This document shows, in pieces, positions 41,835 to 50,906 of a stretch of 64,000 nucleotides of DNA (position 1 is the first letter of the stretch; the number at the start of each line of letters is the position of its first letter). The notes below the pieces were generated by a model. The model was not told the origin of the DNA. It ran no database searches and was given only the letters and a program-made list of their open reading frames with translations. This stretch comes from Acidiferrobacterales bacterium. Its GTDB lineage: Bacteria > Pseudomonadota > Gammaproteobacteria > Acidiferrobacterales > SZUA-150. A program made the position numbers and the translations under genes. The stretch lies in NCBI GenBank assembly GCA_947258385.1, contig CAMYII010000040.1:50786-114785 (forward strand), read 5' to 3'.

Positions 41835-43130
41835 ATGGCAAAACTACCCGATCTGCCCTATACCGACCCCAACCGCCCGGATTGGCATCACGGCCGCATC
41901 GGTTCCACGGCAGCCAAGGAACGCTGGGTGTATCTGGGCTTCGCCCTGTTCTGGAACGCCGTGGCGCAGCCCATCTTCTGGCTACTAGCGCTGAAGGAAA
42001 AAAATCTCGAGCTGTGGAAGATCACGCTGGTCGCACTGTTTCCGCTGGTGGGGTTCTGGTTGTTGTATCTGGCTGCGATCAAGTGGTTACAGTGGCGCCG
42101 CTTCGGTCAACCCGTGCTGGAAATGGATCCCTTCCCAGGCTCATTGGGCGGCGAGGTCGGCGGGACGAGTGAGCTGCCCCTGCGCTACCGCATGGGCCGC
42201 AAGATCGAGGTGTCGTTGAGCTGTATCCACGAGTATGTCTCCGGCAGCGGTAAGAACCACAGCCGGCACGAAAAAGTCCTTTGGCGTGAGCGCGGCACGG
42301 CGTTCAGCGAGATGGGGCTCCGCGGCACGCGTATTAAATTCAAATTCGCCGTCCCCGAGGATCAGCCTCCCACCAGCGCGCCTTCGAGTGATTGCATAAA
42401 ATGGGTGGTACACATCGCCTGCTCGCTCGCCGGTACAGACCTCGACCAGACATTCAAACTCCTGGTGCTGAAAACCGAAACGCCGTTGCGTTCCCGGCTG
42501 TCGCTGCCGACAACGGTAGACACGCCCGAGCCGCGCAAGCTGCCTGCTTCACTGGTACGTCTTTCACAGACGCCGCAAGGGCTGCGGATTTTATACCCTG
42601 CATCGCGCAATCGGGGTGCCGGTCTGGCAATGCTCATTTTCGGGTTGGCGTTTACCGCCTTTCCCGCCGTCTTCTTGCTCGCGGACATCGGCAACTACGG
42701 CACGGATGACGCCTTTGGAATGATCTTCACGGTCTTCAGTGGATTTTTTGTCGTGGTCTTTCTGGGGGTCGGGCTGCTGATTCTGGCCTTGGGCCTGTAT
42801 GCGCTTTTTAACAGTCTGGAAGTGATCATTACACCGGAGGTGGTAATCAGCCGCCGCCGCTGGCTGGGCATTCCCGTTACCCGCGTCCTCGCCCGCCGTG
42901 ATATCGACACGCTGGTCAACGCCATCACTGGCCAAGGGGGGCAGGGTGCCAAGGCCACGGTCCAATACAGGCTCGAGGCGCTCGCGCCCGGCGGCCAACG
43001 CGTGAGCCTGGGTGATGGCGTCAAGGGTCGCCCGCTGGCTCGCTATCTCATGCAGGCCATTGGCGAGGCACTGGGGAAAACCGAATGGACCGAGTACAGC
43101 CGCCGGTACCGCTCAAAAACGAACACTTGA
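41835..43130 (+). CDS. Membrane protein (DUF3592-like)
   Basis: 431 residues. Two N-terminal helices are WVYLGFALFWNAVAQPIFWLLAL and ITLVALFPLVGFWLLYLAAIKWL. A large beta-rich loop follows, and two later helices, LAMLIFGLAFTAFPAVFLLADI and FFVVVFLGVGLLILALGLYALF, end in a short cytosolic PH-like region (LEVIITPEVVISRRRWLGIPVTRVL). The extramembrane loop has MRYRMGRKIEVSLSCIHEY and a long SSDCIKWVVHIACSL segment. This resembles DUF3592 or related proteins of unknown role. A GAGAAAG ribosome site is upstream. Confidence 0.85.
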   Translation: MAKLPDLPYTDPNRPDWHHGRIGSTAAKERWVYLGFALFWNAVAQPIFWLLALKEKNLELWKITLVALFPLVGFWLLYLAAIKWLQWRRFGQPVLEMDPFPGSLGGEVGGTSELPLRYRMGRKIEVSLSCIHEYVSGSGKNHSRHEKVLWRERGTAFSEMGLRGTRIKFKFAVPEDQPPTSAPSSDCIKWVVHIACSLAGTDLDQTFKLLVLKTETPLRSRLSLPTTVDTPEPRKLPASLVRLSQTPQGLRILYPASRNRGAGLAMLIFGLAFTAFPAVFLLADIGNYGTDDAFGMIFTVFSGFFVVVFLGVGLLILALGLYALFNSLEVIITPEVVISRRRWLGIPVTRVLARRDIDTLVNAITGQGGQGAKATVQYRLEALAPGGQRVSLGDGVKGRPLARYLMQAIGEALGKTEWTEYSRRYRSKTNT

Positions 43131-43448
43131 GGCATGAGCGGACCAAGGGTCACGGTCTCCGCCGAAAACGAAACGGCATTAACTACTTCAACCTGAAAAA
43201 CCTACAAAAAGAGCATTCGCGCTTCCTTACAACGGGTCAATCTTCGGCTGCGACCGAGGATTGACCTTCCAAATCCTCGTCCGCGCGGGCTTCCTGGCGA
43301 TCGAAAGCGCGTATCGCAAACGCCTCGACGGCATAAGCGCTTCTGTCAATTACCCTGCCTTTCGCAATAATATTACATTCCCTGTTGTTTTAGGTTTGTT
43401 GAGGTATTTATCTCTTGAAAAATGCCCGCTTGGCCCCATCACCATTTG
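43131..43448. other. Non-coding stretch before the SPW gene
   Basis: No gene with a ribosome site. The last 100 bases are AT-rich. A longer open frame across it runs into the SPW gene but lacks start signals. Confidence 0.45.
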
Positions 43449-43486
43449 CACAATAAGGAGAACTCCTGGCCCTTTTCGTTATTGTG
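43449..43486 (+). promoter_or_regulatory. Nested inverted repeats in the leader of the SPW gene
   Basis: CACAATAA (43449-43456) is matched by TTATTGTG (43479-43486), and between them AGGAG-AA-CTCCT is itself a palindrome. The ATG at 43498 follows a GAGGAG ribosome site a few bases on. The structure could be a translational or transcription-factor control site (inference). Confidence 0.35.
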
Positions 43487-43497
43487 AGGAGACTGTC

Positions 43498-43854
43498 ATG
43501 GACACGCAAAAACGATGGCAAGACAGGGTCAATCTGGCACTGGGTATCTGGTTGCTCGTATCACCCATGGTATTGGGTCTGTACTCACCCGAGGCAATCG
43601 GCATAGTCGTTCAGCATTCCTTCCTGATGGGCGCGCTAGTGATCATCATCGCAGCCGCGGCTTTGTACCGTTTCTACATCTGGGAGGAATGGATCAGCCT
43701 GGCCGTGGGATGCTGGCTCATTATCTCACCGTTTGTGCTCGGCTTCACCGGCGAAACCATAGCAACATTGAACCATATTATCGTCGGGTTGCTGGTCGGT
43801 GCCGATGCGCTGTGGGTGATGCTGCAGAAACCACCGATGCAGAAGGCGGCATGA
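43498..43854 (+). CDS. SPW-repeat membrane protein
   Basis: 118 residues from ATG 43498 (GAGGAG ribosome site). Four membrane helices in two pairs each carry the SPW motif in modified form: VNLALGIWLLVSPMVLGL ... LMGALVIIIAAAALYRF and ISLAVGCWLIISPFVLGF ... HIIVGLLVGADALWVML. The ISPFVLGF and VSPMVLGL blocks match the SPW family (PF03779). Function unknown; small integral membrane protein. Confidence 0.9.
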   Translation: MDTQKRWQDRVNLALGIWLLVSPMVLGLYSPEAIGIVVQHSFLMGALVIIIAAAALYRFYIWEEWISLAVGCWLIISPFVLGFTGETIATLNHIIVGLLVGADALWVMLQKPPMQKAA

Positions 43855-44132
43855 GGCCCGTTATCTCTTGTTCATGAGATTTCTTCTGCTTCTATAAAAA
43901 AGGCGGGGAGACGACGTGAACGCGGAACGGCTGACTACTGACACTTGCTTGAACGGGGGCCGGAGAACAATTTAATTATCCTGAAGAAAACAGTTCTCTG
44001 GCCCTGTTTTCAAATATAGTTCGGCCGGTTCAAGGGCGGCCAGCCCGGCAGCACGCGCTTTAGTCATGACCTCGGAGCGGAGGCGCAGACCTTACGCGCC
44101 GATCGGGTACATGCGTCTCGGTAAACGCCGCC

Positions 44133-44441
44133 CTAGGCCCTGCCAACGTCGGCGTCGTGAGGCGAATGATAATACTCGCTCTCCTTGGCCAGCTCTTCGA
44201 TTTCCTGCTTGAGCGCAGCCAGGCGCCGGGCGGCGGTGTTGACCTCGACACAGGACTCACAATTCGGATCTTCGCAAGGCTGCCGCGAATACAGCCAGAA
44301 CTGCACCGCGCCGGCCAGCATCCCGGAGGCGATATCCCAGAGATCGGCCTCCGGATCTCGATCGGCCAAACGGTTGCCGAGCTCGATCACCTCGCCTCCC
44401 GCCTGGTCCAGGGTGTCCTGGTGACTCTGATCAAACTCCAT
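44133..44441 (-). CDS. Small acidic hypothetical protein with Cys cluster
   Basis: 102 residues from ATG 44441, with AGGGAC as ribosome site; a TTG six bases earlier is possible. It is acidic and helical (HQDTLDQAGGEVIELGNRLADRD, RRLAALKQEIEELAKESEYY) with PCEDPNCESC near residue 56. Three Cys within nine residues may bind zinc. Cytosolic, family not recognised. Confidence 0.72.
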   Translation of the reverse strand: MEFDQSHQDTLDQAGGEVIELGNRLADRDPEADLWDIASGMLAGAVQFWLYSRQPCEDPNCESCVEVNTAARRLAALKQEIEELAKESEYYHSPHDADVGRA

Positions 44442-44577
44442 CGTCAAGTCCCTGCTTTCGCTGAATACTGTGGCTTCGGAGGGTCTATTGTCGGTTGTTC
44501 CGGTCTCTCATGGCAAGACCCAGGTCGGCCCCGATACACCATAACGGCACCACAGGGTCCGGGCCGGACGCACACGA

Positions 44578-44703
44578 CTAGCAGGATGCTGAAAAAAGCC
44601 CTTCCATGGACTTTTTTTCCACTCGCTTCGCCGCGGCGCAGGTCCGCGGCCCGCTCCGAGAATCAAACACTGACATCTTTGGTTCTCGATGCGGCACATC
44701 TTC
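44578..44703. mobile_element. MITE-like element B, copy 2 (one end only)
   Basis: Starts CTAGCAGGATGCTGAAAAAAGCCC, a variant of the family end. It carries the CTTCCATGGACTTTTTTTCC, AATCAAACACTGA and TCGATGCGGCACATC interior blocks also seen in the elements at 35657 and 56106. The other end is missing: the sequence stops near the stop codon of the CoA-transferase gene (complement 44707-44709). A degenerate or truncated copy. Confidence 0.62.
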
Positions 44704-44706
44704 CAA

Positions 44707-45918
44707 TTAACGCAGAATGATGTCGCCGGCGCCCGCGAGGGTCTCGATCTCGACGTCGGAGTAACCGTACTCGCGCAAGATCCCGCGTGTGTGTTCTCCG
44801 AGCAGGGGTGCGCCGCGCGCCACTTTTGTCGGCGTCCCGGAGAACTTCACCGGTGTGCCGAGGGCCCTGGTGCGGCCGAGACGGCCGTGGTCAACTTCCA
44901 CCACCATATCGCGCGCGAGGACCTGGGGATCTTTTAGCATATCGCCGATGGACAACACCGGCCCGGCCGGCACCCCCACGGCTTCCAGGCGTTCGAGCCA
45001 TTCGCCGGTCGGACGCTCCTTAAAACGCATCGTCAAGATTTCAATCAGTTCCGGCCGATGCTGCATGCGTGCGGCGTTGTCGATAAAGCGCGCGTCCCCG
45101 GCGAGCTCGGGCATCTCGATCACTTCCACCAGCCGCAGCCAGTTGGCCTGATTGGCCGCACCGATGTTGATCCAGCCGTCAGAGGTTTGTATTGCCTGGT
45201 ACGGCGCGCTCAAGGGATGGGCGGAACCGATCGCGCCGGGCGAGACCCCGGTGGCGAGAAAGATGGCCGACACCCAATAGGTATTGATGATACCGGCCTC
45301 GAGCAAGGAGGTATCGACAAGCTGGCCCTCGCCGCTTTTCAAACGGCGGATATAGGCCGCCAGGACACCCAGGGCGGCCAGCATGCCGGCGCTGATGTCG
45401 CTGACCGGAACACCTGCCTTGATCGGCGGGCGGCCGTCGCCTTCGCCGGTTACGCTCATCAGGCCCGACATGCCCTGGGCGATCAGATCGAACCCGGCGC
45501 GGTCGGCGTAAGGCCCGGTACGGCCAAAGCCCGTGACCTGGCAATAGATCAGGCCCGGGTTGTCCTTTCGTAATGTGTCATAGCCCAAGCCAAAGCGCTC
45601 CATGGTACCGGGTCGGTAGTTCTCGATCACCACATCGGCGGTGTGCAACAGCCTACGCAACACGGCCCGGCCGTTCTCGGTCTTGAGGTTAATCGCGGTG
45701 CCGCGCTTATTGCGGTTCAATATCATGAACGCGGCGGACTCCCCGTCGATCTGGGGGGGGACCATTCTGCGCGTGTCATCGCCGCCGGGGACCTTTTCGA
45801 CCTTAATGACGTCGGCCCCCATGTCGGCCAATAGCTGGCCGCACACCGGACCCGCCATGATGTGCGCCAGTTCAATCACCTTCAGTCCCACCAAAGGGCC
45901 GTGACCGGTGTTGGCCAT
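44707..45918 (-). CDS. CaiB/BaiF-type family III CoA-transferase
   Basis: 403 residues. Family III CoA-transferases move CoA between carboxylic acids. Diagnostic blocks are GLKVIELAHIMAGPVCGQLLADMGADVIKVEKV, FMILNRNKRGTAINL, VVIENYRPGTMERFGLGYDTL, CQVTGFGRTGPYADRAGFDLIAQGMSGLMSVTGE and PVSDISAGMLA, where Asp174 is the expected covalent-intermediate aspartate. C-terminal blocks include PVLSIGDMLKDPQVLARDMV. The gene starts 3 bases after the crotonase stop (AGGGG ribosome site inside that gene). It is the last gene of the minus-strand TRAP locus. Confidence 0.95.
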   Translation of the reverse strand: MANTGHGPLVGLKVIELAHIMAGPVCGQLLADMGADVIKVEKVPGGDDTRRMVPPQIDGESAAFMILNRNKRGTAINLKTENGRAVLRRLLHTADVVIENYRPGTMERFGLGYDTLRKDNPGLIYCQVTGFGRTGPYADRAGFDLIAQGMSGLMSVTGEGDGRPPIKAGVPVSDISAGMLAALGVLAAYIRRLKSGEGQLVDTSLLEAGIINTYWVSAIFLATGVSPGAIGSAHPLSAPYQAIQTSDGWINIGAANQANWLRLVEVIEMPELAGDARFIDNAARMQHRPELIEILTMRFKERPTGEWLERLEAVGVPAGPVLSIGDMLKDPQVLARDMVVEVDHGRLGRTRALGTPVKFSGTPTKVARGAPLLGEHTRGILREYGYSDVEIETLAGAGDIILR

Positions 45919-45921
45919 AGG

Positions 45922-46704
45922 CTAGCGTCCCCTGAATTTTGCCTGGGTCTTGGCGAGAAAGGATTGGTAACCGATACGGAAATCCTCGGTGTCATAACAG
46001 GCATAGGCCTGATCGAGCTCTTCGGCGGTAAGCGGCGCCGGATCGGCAAGGCGGTCTATGAACTGCTTGTGCCAGCGCGCCACCAGCGGGGCACCGTCGG
46101 CGATGCGCCGGGCCGTCGCATAGGCCTCGTCTTCTACGGCGTCATCCGGCACCACGCGGTTGACCAGGCCCTTTTCCTTCGCCTCCTCGGCATTGAACAC
46201 GCGGCCCTCCAGCAGGATCTCAAGCGTCACGGCCAGTCCCACCAGTGACAACAGACTCTGCATTTCCCTGTGGCCGATTACAAGGCCCAGGCGGTTGATG
46301 GGAATACCGAAGCGACTGGAAGCACTGCAGATGCGCATATCGCACAGCGCCGCGATCTCGAGCCCGCCACCGACGCAGATACCCTTGATCAAGGCGAGCA
46401 TCGGGTGTCGGCACTCGTGCAGCGCGGACAAAGCCTCATGATGGATTTCACCATAGGCCCTGGCCTGTTCTGCATTGGAGCGCTCGTTTTCAAACTCCGA
46501 AATATCATTGCCTGGAGCAAACGATTTATCGCCCGCGCCGCGCAGGACAATGCAACGCAGGCTGTCGTCCGCGGAAAGCTCGCGCATCACCTCACCCAGG
46601 CGCTGCCACATGGATTTGGTCAGGGCGTTGAGCTTGTGCGGGCGGTTGAGCACCACCGTTGCCAACTCCTCCTGGCGTTGCACTAAAACGACATCTTCCG
46701 CCAT
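45922..46704 (-). CDS. Crotonase-family protein (enoyl-CoA hydratase/isomerase-like)
   Basis: 260 residues. N-terminal RPHKLNALTKSMWQRL and the oxyanion-hole segments SFAPGNDISEF and GICVGGGLEIA are present. In classical hydratases two Glu do acid-base chemistry. The first is kept (Glu116 in GGGLE); the second, expected 20 residues later in FGxPE, is Ile136 (FGIPIN). So the enzyme may be an isomerase, a hydrolase or a hydratase with other chemistry. GGAGTT ribosome site. It lies between the TRAP large subunit (27-base gap) and the CoA-transferase. Confidence 0.93.
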   Translation of the reverse strand: MAEDVVLVQRQEELATVVLNRPHKLNALTKSMWQRLGEVMRELSADDSLRCIVLRGAGDKSFAPGNDISEFENERSNAEQARAYGEIHHEALSALHECRHPMLALIKGICVGGGLEIAALCDMRICSASSRFGIPINRLGLVIGHREMQSLLSLVGLAVTLEILLEGRVFNAEEAKEKGLVNRVVPDDAVEDEAYATARRIADGAPLVARWHKQFIDRLADPAPLTAEELDQAYACYDTEDFRIGYQSFLAKTQAKFRGR

Positions 46705-46731
46705 TGGGTAACTCCTTTGGCAACTCTGAGT

Positions 46732-48012
46732 CTATCTGTAAAAGTATTCCACCAACGCCATCGGCACAACCGGTACGTAGGTCACCAGTATCAGCATCAG
46801 TACAAGTACGACGATAAAAGAGACATTGACCTTGCTTACCTCCCAGATATCGGCCTTGGCAATGGAACAGGAGGTGATCAAGACGCTGGCCACGGGCGGC
46901 GTTTGTTGTCCGATCGCAAGGTTCAGTGTCACGATCAGACCAAAATGCACCGGATCGATCCCGACCGCGAGCGCCAGCGGCATGACGATGGGCACCACCA
47001 GTATAATGGCCGCGGCCGAATGCAGGAACAGCCCGATGACCAGGAAAAACACGTTTAGCAGGGCCAATACCACATAGCGATTGTCGGTCCAGCTGCTGAT
47101 GGCAAGCGCAAGGTCTTGCGGCACCTGCGCTTCGGTCAGGTACACACCCACCAGCGCGGACGCGGCCACCAGCAGCATGACGACCGCCGTCTGCACGCCG
47201 CCGTCGATGATGGCCTGTTTCAGATGCGGCCAGTCGAGCTCACCGTAGACAAGGCCGATCGCCAACGCGGCCACCACCGCAAGACCGGCACCTTCGGTGG
47301 CAGTGACCAGGCCGCCGAAGATGCCGCCCAGGATGATGATCGGCAGCAAAAACGCCAGCGCTGCGTCCTTGAAAGTGGCCCATAGATGTTTGAGCTGAAA
47401 AGCCTCTTCAACCGGATAGTTGTAACGTACCGCAAAGCGGTAGGCTAAACCCATTAACAGAAGCCCGCCGAGAATGCCGGGCACGATCCCGGCGACGAAC
47501 AACTGCACCACCGAGCTGTCTGACATGACCGCGTACAGAATCATCGGGATAGACGGCGGGATAATAATCGCGATGGACGCCGAGGATGAGGTGATGGCGG
47601 CGGCGAACGGTCCCGGATAGCCTTTCCTTTTCATTTCCGGAATGAGGATCGAACCCAGGGCGGCGACGTCGGCGACCGCGGACCCGGAGATCTCGGCGAA
47701 AAACATCGAGGCGCCGATATTGACCATCGCCAGGCCACCGCGGATGAAACCCAAAAGCGCCGACGCAAAGGCGATGAGCCGGCGCGAGATGCCCGAGGAG
47801 TTCATGATTGCGCCCGCAAGAATAAATAACGGAATGGCAAGCAGCGGGAATTTGGTGGCACCGGAAAACATCACCAACGGCAGGTTCGCCAGTACGCCCG
47901 GCCCGTCGGCAATAACCATGGCAACGATACCGACTATGCCTAAGGCAATGGCGATCGGCACATTGAGCATCACCAACGCGATCATCGCCAGCAACATCAG
48001 CAGGAGAATCAT
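46732..48012 (-). CDS. TRAP transporter large permease (DctM)
   Basis: 426 residues with about 12 hydrophobic segments: a DctM-type TRAP large subunit for secondary uptake of carboxylates or related acids. Visible are the ILAGAIMNSSGISRRLIAFASALLGFIRGGLAMVNIGASMFFAEISGSAVADVAALGSILIPEMKRKGYPGPFAAAITSSSASIAIIIPPSIPMILYA block typical of the family, and the GQQTPPVASVLITSC end. The start overlaps the stop of the small subunit by one base. Confidence 0.95.
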   Translation of the reverse strand: MILLLMLLAMIALVMLNVPIAIALGIVGIVAMVIADGPGVLANLPLVMFSGATKFPLLAIPLFILAGAIMNSSGISRRLIAFASALLGFIRGGLAMVNIGASMFFAEISGSAVADVAALGSILIPEMKRKGYPGPFAAAITSSSASIAIIIPPSIPMILYAVMSDSSVVQLFVAGIVPGILGGLLLMGLAYRFAVRYNYPVEEAFQLKHLWATFKDAALAFLLPIIILGGIFGGLVTATEGAGLAVVAALAIGLVYGELDWPHLKQAIIDGGVQTAVVMLLVAASALVGVYLTEAQVPQDLALAISSWTDNRYVVLALLNVFFLVIGLFLHSAAAIILVVPIVMPLALAVGIDPVHFGLIVTLNLAIGQQTPPVASVLITSCSIAKADIWEVSKVNVSFIVVLVLMLILVTYVPVVPMALVEYFYR

Positions 48013-48536
48013 TACGACACCCCCTTTGGGATGTCGGGGCGATGTGGTCCCGCTCTGGCCTTGGCGAGCACCTCCGGCAGCTTCAAGGCCTCGGCGATAA
48101 TAAACAACGCGCCACCGATCGGAATAACGGACTGGGTAAAACTAACGGGCACCTGGGGGAGACTGACAAGCGTGTCGGTCGCAAGCACGTCGAGCACTTG
48201 CAGCCCCGTCCAGGTGAGGGCTATGAAAAACGCGAAAACAAAAAACTCCCCGACGAGTATCATCAGTATTTGCACGCGCGGCCGCATCGACTCAACCAGC
48301 CCGGGGAACCCGATGTGCGCCCGTTTCAGAGCGGCCAGGGCGGAGCCGTAATACGTCAACCAGGCGAGGGTCACCGAGGCCACTTCGTCATACCAGCTCA
48401 GCGACATGCCGAGTTTACGGTAAGTCACCCCCAGGACCACTTCCAGCGCCACACTGATCATCAGCAGGATAACGATGAGTTCCAGCAGGCGCTCGAATCC
48501 TCGACTTAGGCGTGACAGCATCGGCATGCCTGGCAT
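48012..48536 (-). CDS. TRAP transporter small permease (DctQ)
   Basis: 174 residues; start may be ATG 48536, 48527 or 48521. Four helices: LLELIVILLMISVALEVVLGV, LAWLTYYGSALAAL, ILMILVGEFFVFAFFIALTW and SVIPIGGALFIIAEALKLPEV. RAHIGFPGL and SWYDEVASVTLAWLTYYG are common DctQ features. It couples the binding protein to the DctM channel. It overlaps DctM by one base and lies 72 bases after DctP. Confidence 0.93.
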   Translation of the reverse strand: MPGMPMLSRLSRGFERLLELIVILLMISVALEVVLGVTYRKLGMSLSWYDEVASVTLAWLTYYGSALAALKRAHIGFPGLVESMRPRVQILMILVGEFFVFAFFIALTWTGLQVLDVLATDTLVSLPQVPVSFTQSVIPIGGALFIIAEALKLPEVLAKARAGPHRPDIPKGVS

Positions 48537-48608
48537 ATCGGGCGGGGTAACCCTAAGACACGCCGCTCCCTCGCCGACGGGGCGGCGGGGAGCGGTATGC
48601 GCACGCTG

Positions 48609-49589
48609 TTACTTGGCAAGCGCGAAAGCCTTATCGACCAACTTTTTCCCACCTTTGACCTGCTTGCCGAATTGATCGTAGATCGGCTTGCTGGCATCGA
48701 TAAAGGCCTGCTTGTCAACCTCGTTGATCTGAATACCGGATGCCTTCATTTTCTCCAACAGCTCATTGTCGAACTTCTCGGCGGAGGCGTAGACGAACCC
48801 TTGCGTCTCCTTGGCCGTCTCTTCGAGCACCTTGCGAACATCCGCCGGCAGGGTATTCCACTTCTTCAAGCCGACCGTCAGGTAGGCCGGCGTATACACA
48901 TGGCCCGAGAGCGAAAGGTATTTTTGGACCTCCTGGAATTTCTGGCTGTAGATTTGTATCAGCGGGTTTTCCTGGCCATCCATCACCCCGGTCTGCAGGG
49001 CCGTGAACACCTCCGACAGCGACATCGGGGAAGGATTGGCGCCGTAGGCCTTGAACATCTTGACCCGCCATTCGCCTTTCGGCGTCCGCAGCTTAATGCC
49101 TTTGAGATCGACCGGGATTTTGATAGGCCGTACATTATTGGTGATCTGGCGAAACCCGTTCTCCCACACCGCGATGATCTTTATGCCTTTTGGCTCCACG
49201 CTTGGCGCCAGCTCCGACCACAACAACTCCTTTTCGATGCGTTGCATGTGTTGGCGGTCTTTGACCAGATACGGCATCTCGAAAAGGCCGAACCGGTCGC
49301 TCTCTGATGACATGACCGTGGAAGGGAGCGCGAAATCAACGGTGCCAAGTTTGAGTTTTTGCAGCAGTTCCTTGTCCTTGCCGAGCTGGCTCGAGCCGAA
49401 CACCACGACCTTGGCTTTACCGCCGAGTTTGGCGTTCGCGCGCTTGGCGAATTCTTCCGCCGAAACCGCAAACAGCGAGCCGGGCGCGCCGACATGACCG
49501 AACTTCAGTTCAATAGGCTCGGCCACCGCTGTCATCGTGAAGACACTACTCAGGAATGTCGAAGCCGCAACGAGTTTCAAGAATCTCAT
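48609..49589 (-). CDS. TRAP transporter solute-binding protein (DctP)
   Basis: 326 residues from ATG 49589, set by GGAGGG. The signal peptide ends AVAEPIEL. The DctP signatures are IELKFGHVGAPGSLFAVSAEEFAKRANAKLGGKAKVVVFGSSQLGKDKELLQKLKLGTVDFALP, KGIKLRTPKGEWRVKMFKAYGANPSPMSLSEVFTALQTGVMDGQENPLIQ, and LSGHVYTPAYLTVG. The Arg in KLRTPKG normally clamps a substrate carboxylate, so the ligand is an organic acid. It delivers to DctQ/M encoded downstream. Confidence 0.95.
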   Translation of the reverse strand: MRFLKLVAASTFLSSVFTMTAVAEPIELKFGHVGAPGSLFAVSAEEFAKRANAKLGGKAKVVVFGSSQLGKDKELLQKLKLGTVDFALPSTVMSSESDRFGLFEMPYLVKDRQHMQRIEKELLWSELAPSVEPKGIKIIAVWENGFRQITNNVRPIKIPVDLKGIKLRTPKGEWRVKMFKAYGANPSPMSLSEVFTALQTGVMDGQENPLIQIYSQKFQEVQKYLSLSGHVYTPAYLTVGLKKWNTLPADVRKVLEETAKETQGFVYASAEKFDNELLEKMKASGIQINEVDKQAFIDASKPIYDQFGKQVKGGKKLVDKAFALAK

Positions 49590-49730
49590 AACCACCCTCC
49601 TGATACGATTGATCATTGTTACACGGGTTTAACCGCTATTGTTTCCTTCATAGATGCCGCACCTAACGCTGCGGTAACCGCCCGCCTGGCAGCCATATGG
49701 ATCTGTCCAACGCTCCGTATGAGGATCGCC

Positions 49731-50906
49731 CTATGCAATCGCAGCCGTAGCCAGATAATCGAGCGCCGCTGAAATGCCACCCTTCACATAGGGCACACCA
49801 GCGGCTGCCAGACCCATCTCGACACCACACAAGGTTCCGGCAAGCATGAGCTCATTAAAATCACCCAGATGACCGATACGGAAGACCCGGTCCTTCACTC
49901 TGCCCAAGCCCGTGCCGAGTGACATATTGAAGCGCTCCAGAATCACCTTTCGAAGTTTATCGGCACTGTGCCCCTCAGGCATCAATATCGCGGTCACAGT
50001 GCTGCTATATTCATCCGGATTGAGACACAGCAGTTCCAGACCCCACGCACGCACGGCGCGGCGCGCCGCCTCGGCCAGACGGTCATGGCGGGCAAATACC
50101 TGTTCCAATCCCTCTTCCTCCAACATCCGTATGGCTTCGCGCAATCCATAGAGCAGATTGGTCGCGGGTGTATAGGGAAAGAAGCCGGACTTGTTCGCAT
50201 TGATCATCTCTTGCCAGCGCCAGTATGATTTCGGGAACCGGGCCGATTCCGATGCCGCAAGCGCCTTATCGCTGACCGCGTTGAAACTCAAGCCCGGCGG
50301 CAGCATGAGGCCTTTTTGCGAGCCGCCGACGGTGACGTCCACGCCCCACTCATCCGGGCGATAATCCATCGATGCCAGGGAGGAAATGGTATCCACCATC
50401 AGCAGCGCGGGGTGCCCGGCCCGGTCCATCGCCTGGCGCACGCCGGCGATGTCGCTGACCGTACCGGTGGAGGTTTCGTTGTGGACAACCATGACCGCCT
50501 TGATTTCGTGCTTGCGGTCTTCCGCGAGCCTGGCCTCGACCGCTGCCGGGTCAACGCCGTGGCGCCAGTCACCGGGAACGAAGTCCACGTTGAGACCGAG
50601 CTGGGCTGCTATCTGGAACCAGAGTGTCGCGAACTGCCCGGTTTCGAACATCAGCACCTTGTCGCCAGGGGAGAGCGCGTTCACCACAGCGGCTTCCCAG
50701 GCACCGCTACCCGAAGCGGGATAGATCACCACATGACCGGAGATCTTGAAAATACGCTTGAGTCCTTCGAGTATCTCCAGCGTCAACCGCGCGAACTCCG
50801 GCCCGCGATGATCGATAACCGGCGCGTCCATGGCCCGAAGAATCCGGTCCGGCACATTCGTCGGTCCTGGTATTTGCAGAAAATGGCGTCCACGCTGTGC
50901 TGACAT
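49731..50906 (-). CDS. Class V aminotransferase (serine/alanine-glyoxylate type)
   Basis: 391 residues, PLP-dependent. The layout fits serine- or alanine-glyoxylate aminotransferases: FLQIPGPTNVPDRIL, IDHRGPEFARLTLEILEGLKRIF, IYPASGSGAWEAAVVN, VVHNETSTGTVSDI, LLMVDTISSLASMDYRPDEWGVDVTVGGSQKGLMLPPGLSF. The PLP lysine is Lys198 in GSQKG. It moves an amino group between glyoxylate and an amino acid. First gene of the minus-strand locus, 141 bases before DctP, and next to the divergent FAD/Fe-S dehydrogenase. Confidence 0.93.
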   Translation of the reverse strand: MSAQRGRHFLQIPGPTNVPDRILRAMDAPVIDHRGPEFARLTLEILEGLKRIFKISGHVVIYPASGSGAWEAAVVNALSPGDKVLMFETGQFATLWFQIAAQLGLNVDFVPGDWRHGVDPAAVEARLAEDRKHEIKAVMVVHNETSTGTVSDIAGVRQAMDRAGHPALLMVDTISSLASMDYRPDEWGVDVTVGGSQKGLMLPPGLSFNAVSDKALAASESARFPKSYWRWQEMINANKSGFFPYTPATNLLYGLREAIRMLEEEGLEQVFARHDRLAEAARRAVRAWGLELLCLNPDEYSSTVTAILMPEGHSADKLRKVILERFNMSLGTGLGRVKDRVFRIGHLGDFNELMLAGTLCGVEMGLAAAGVPYVKGGISAALDYLATAAIA

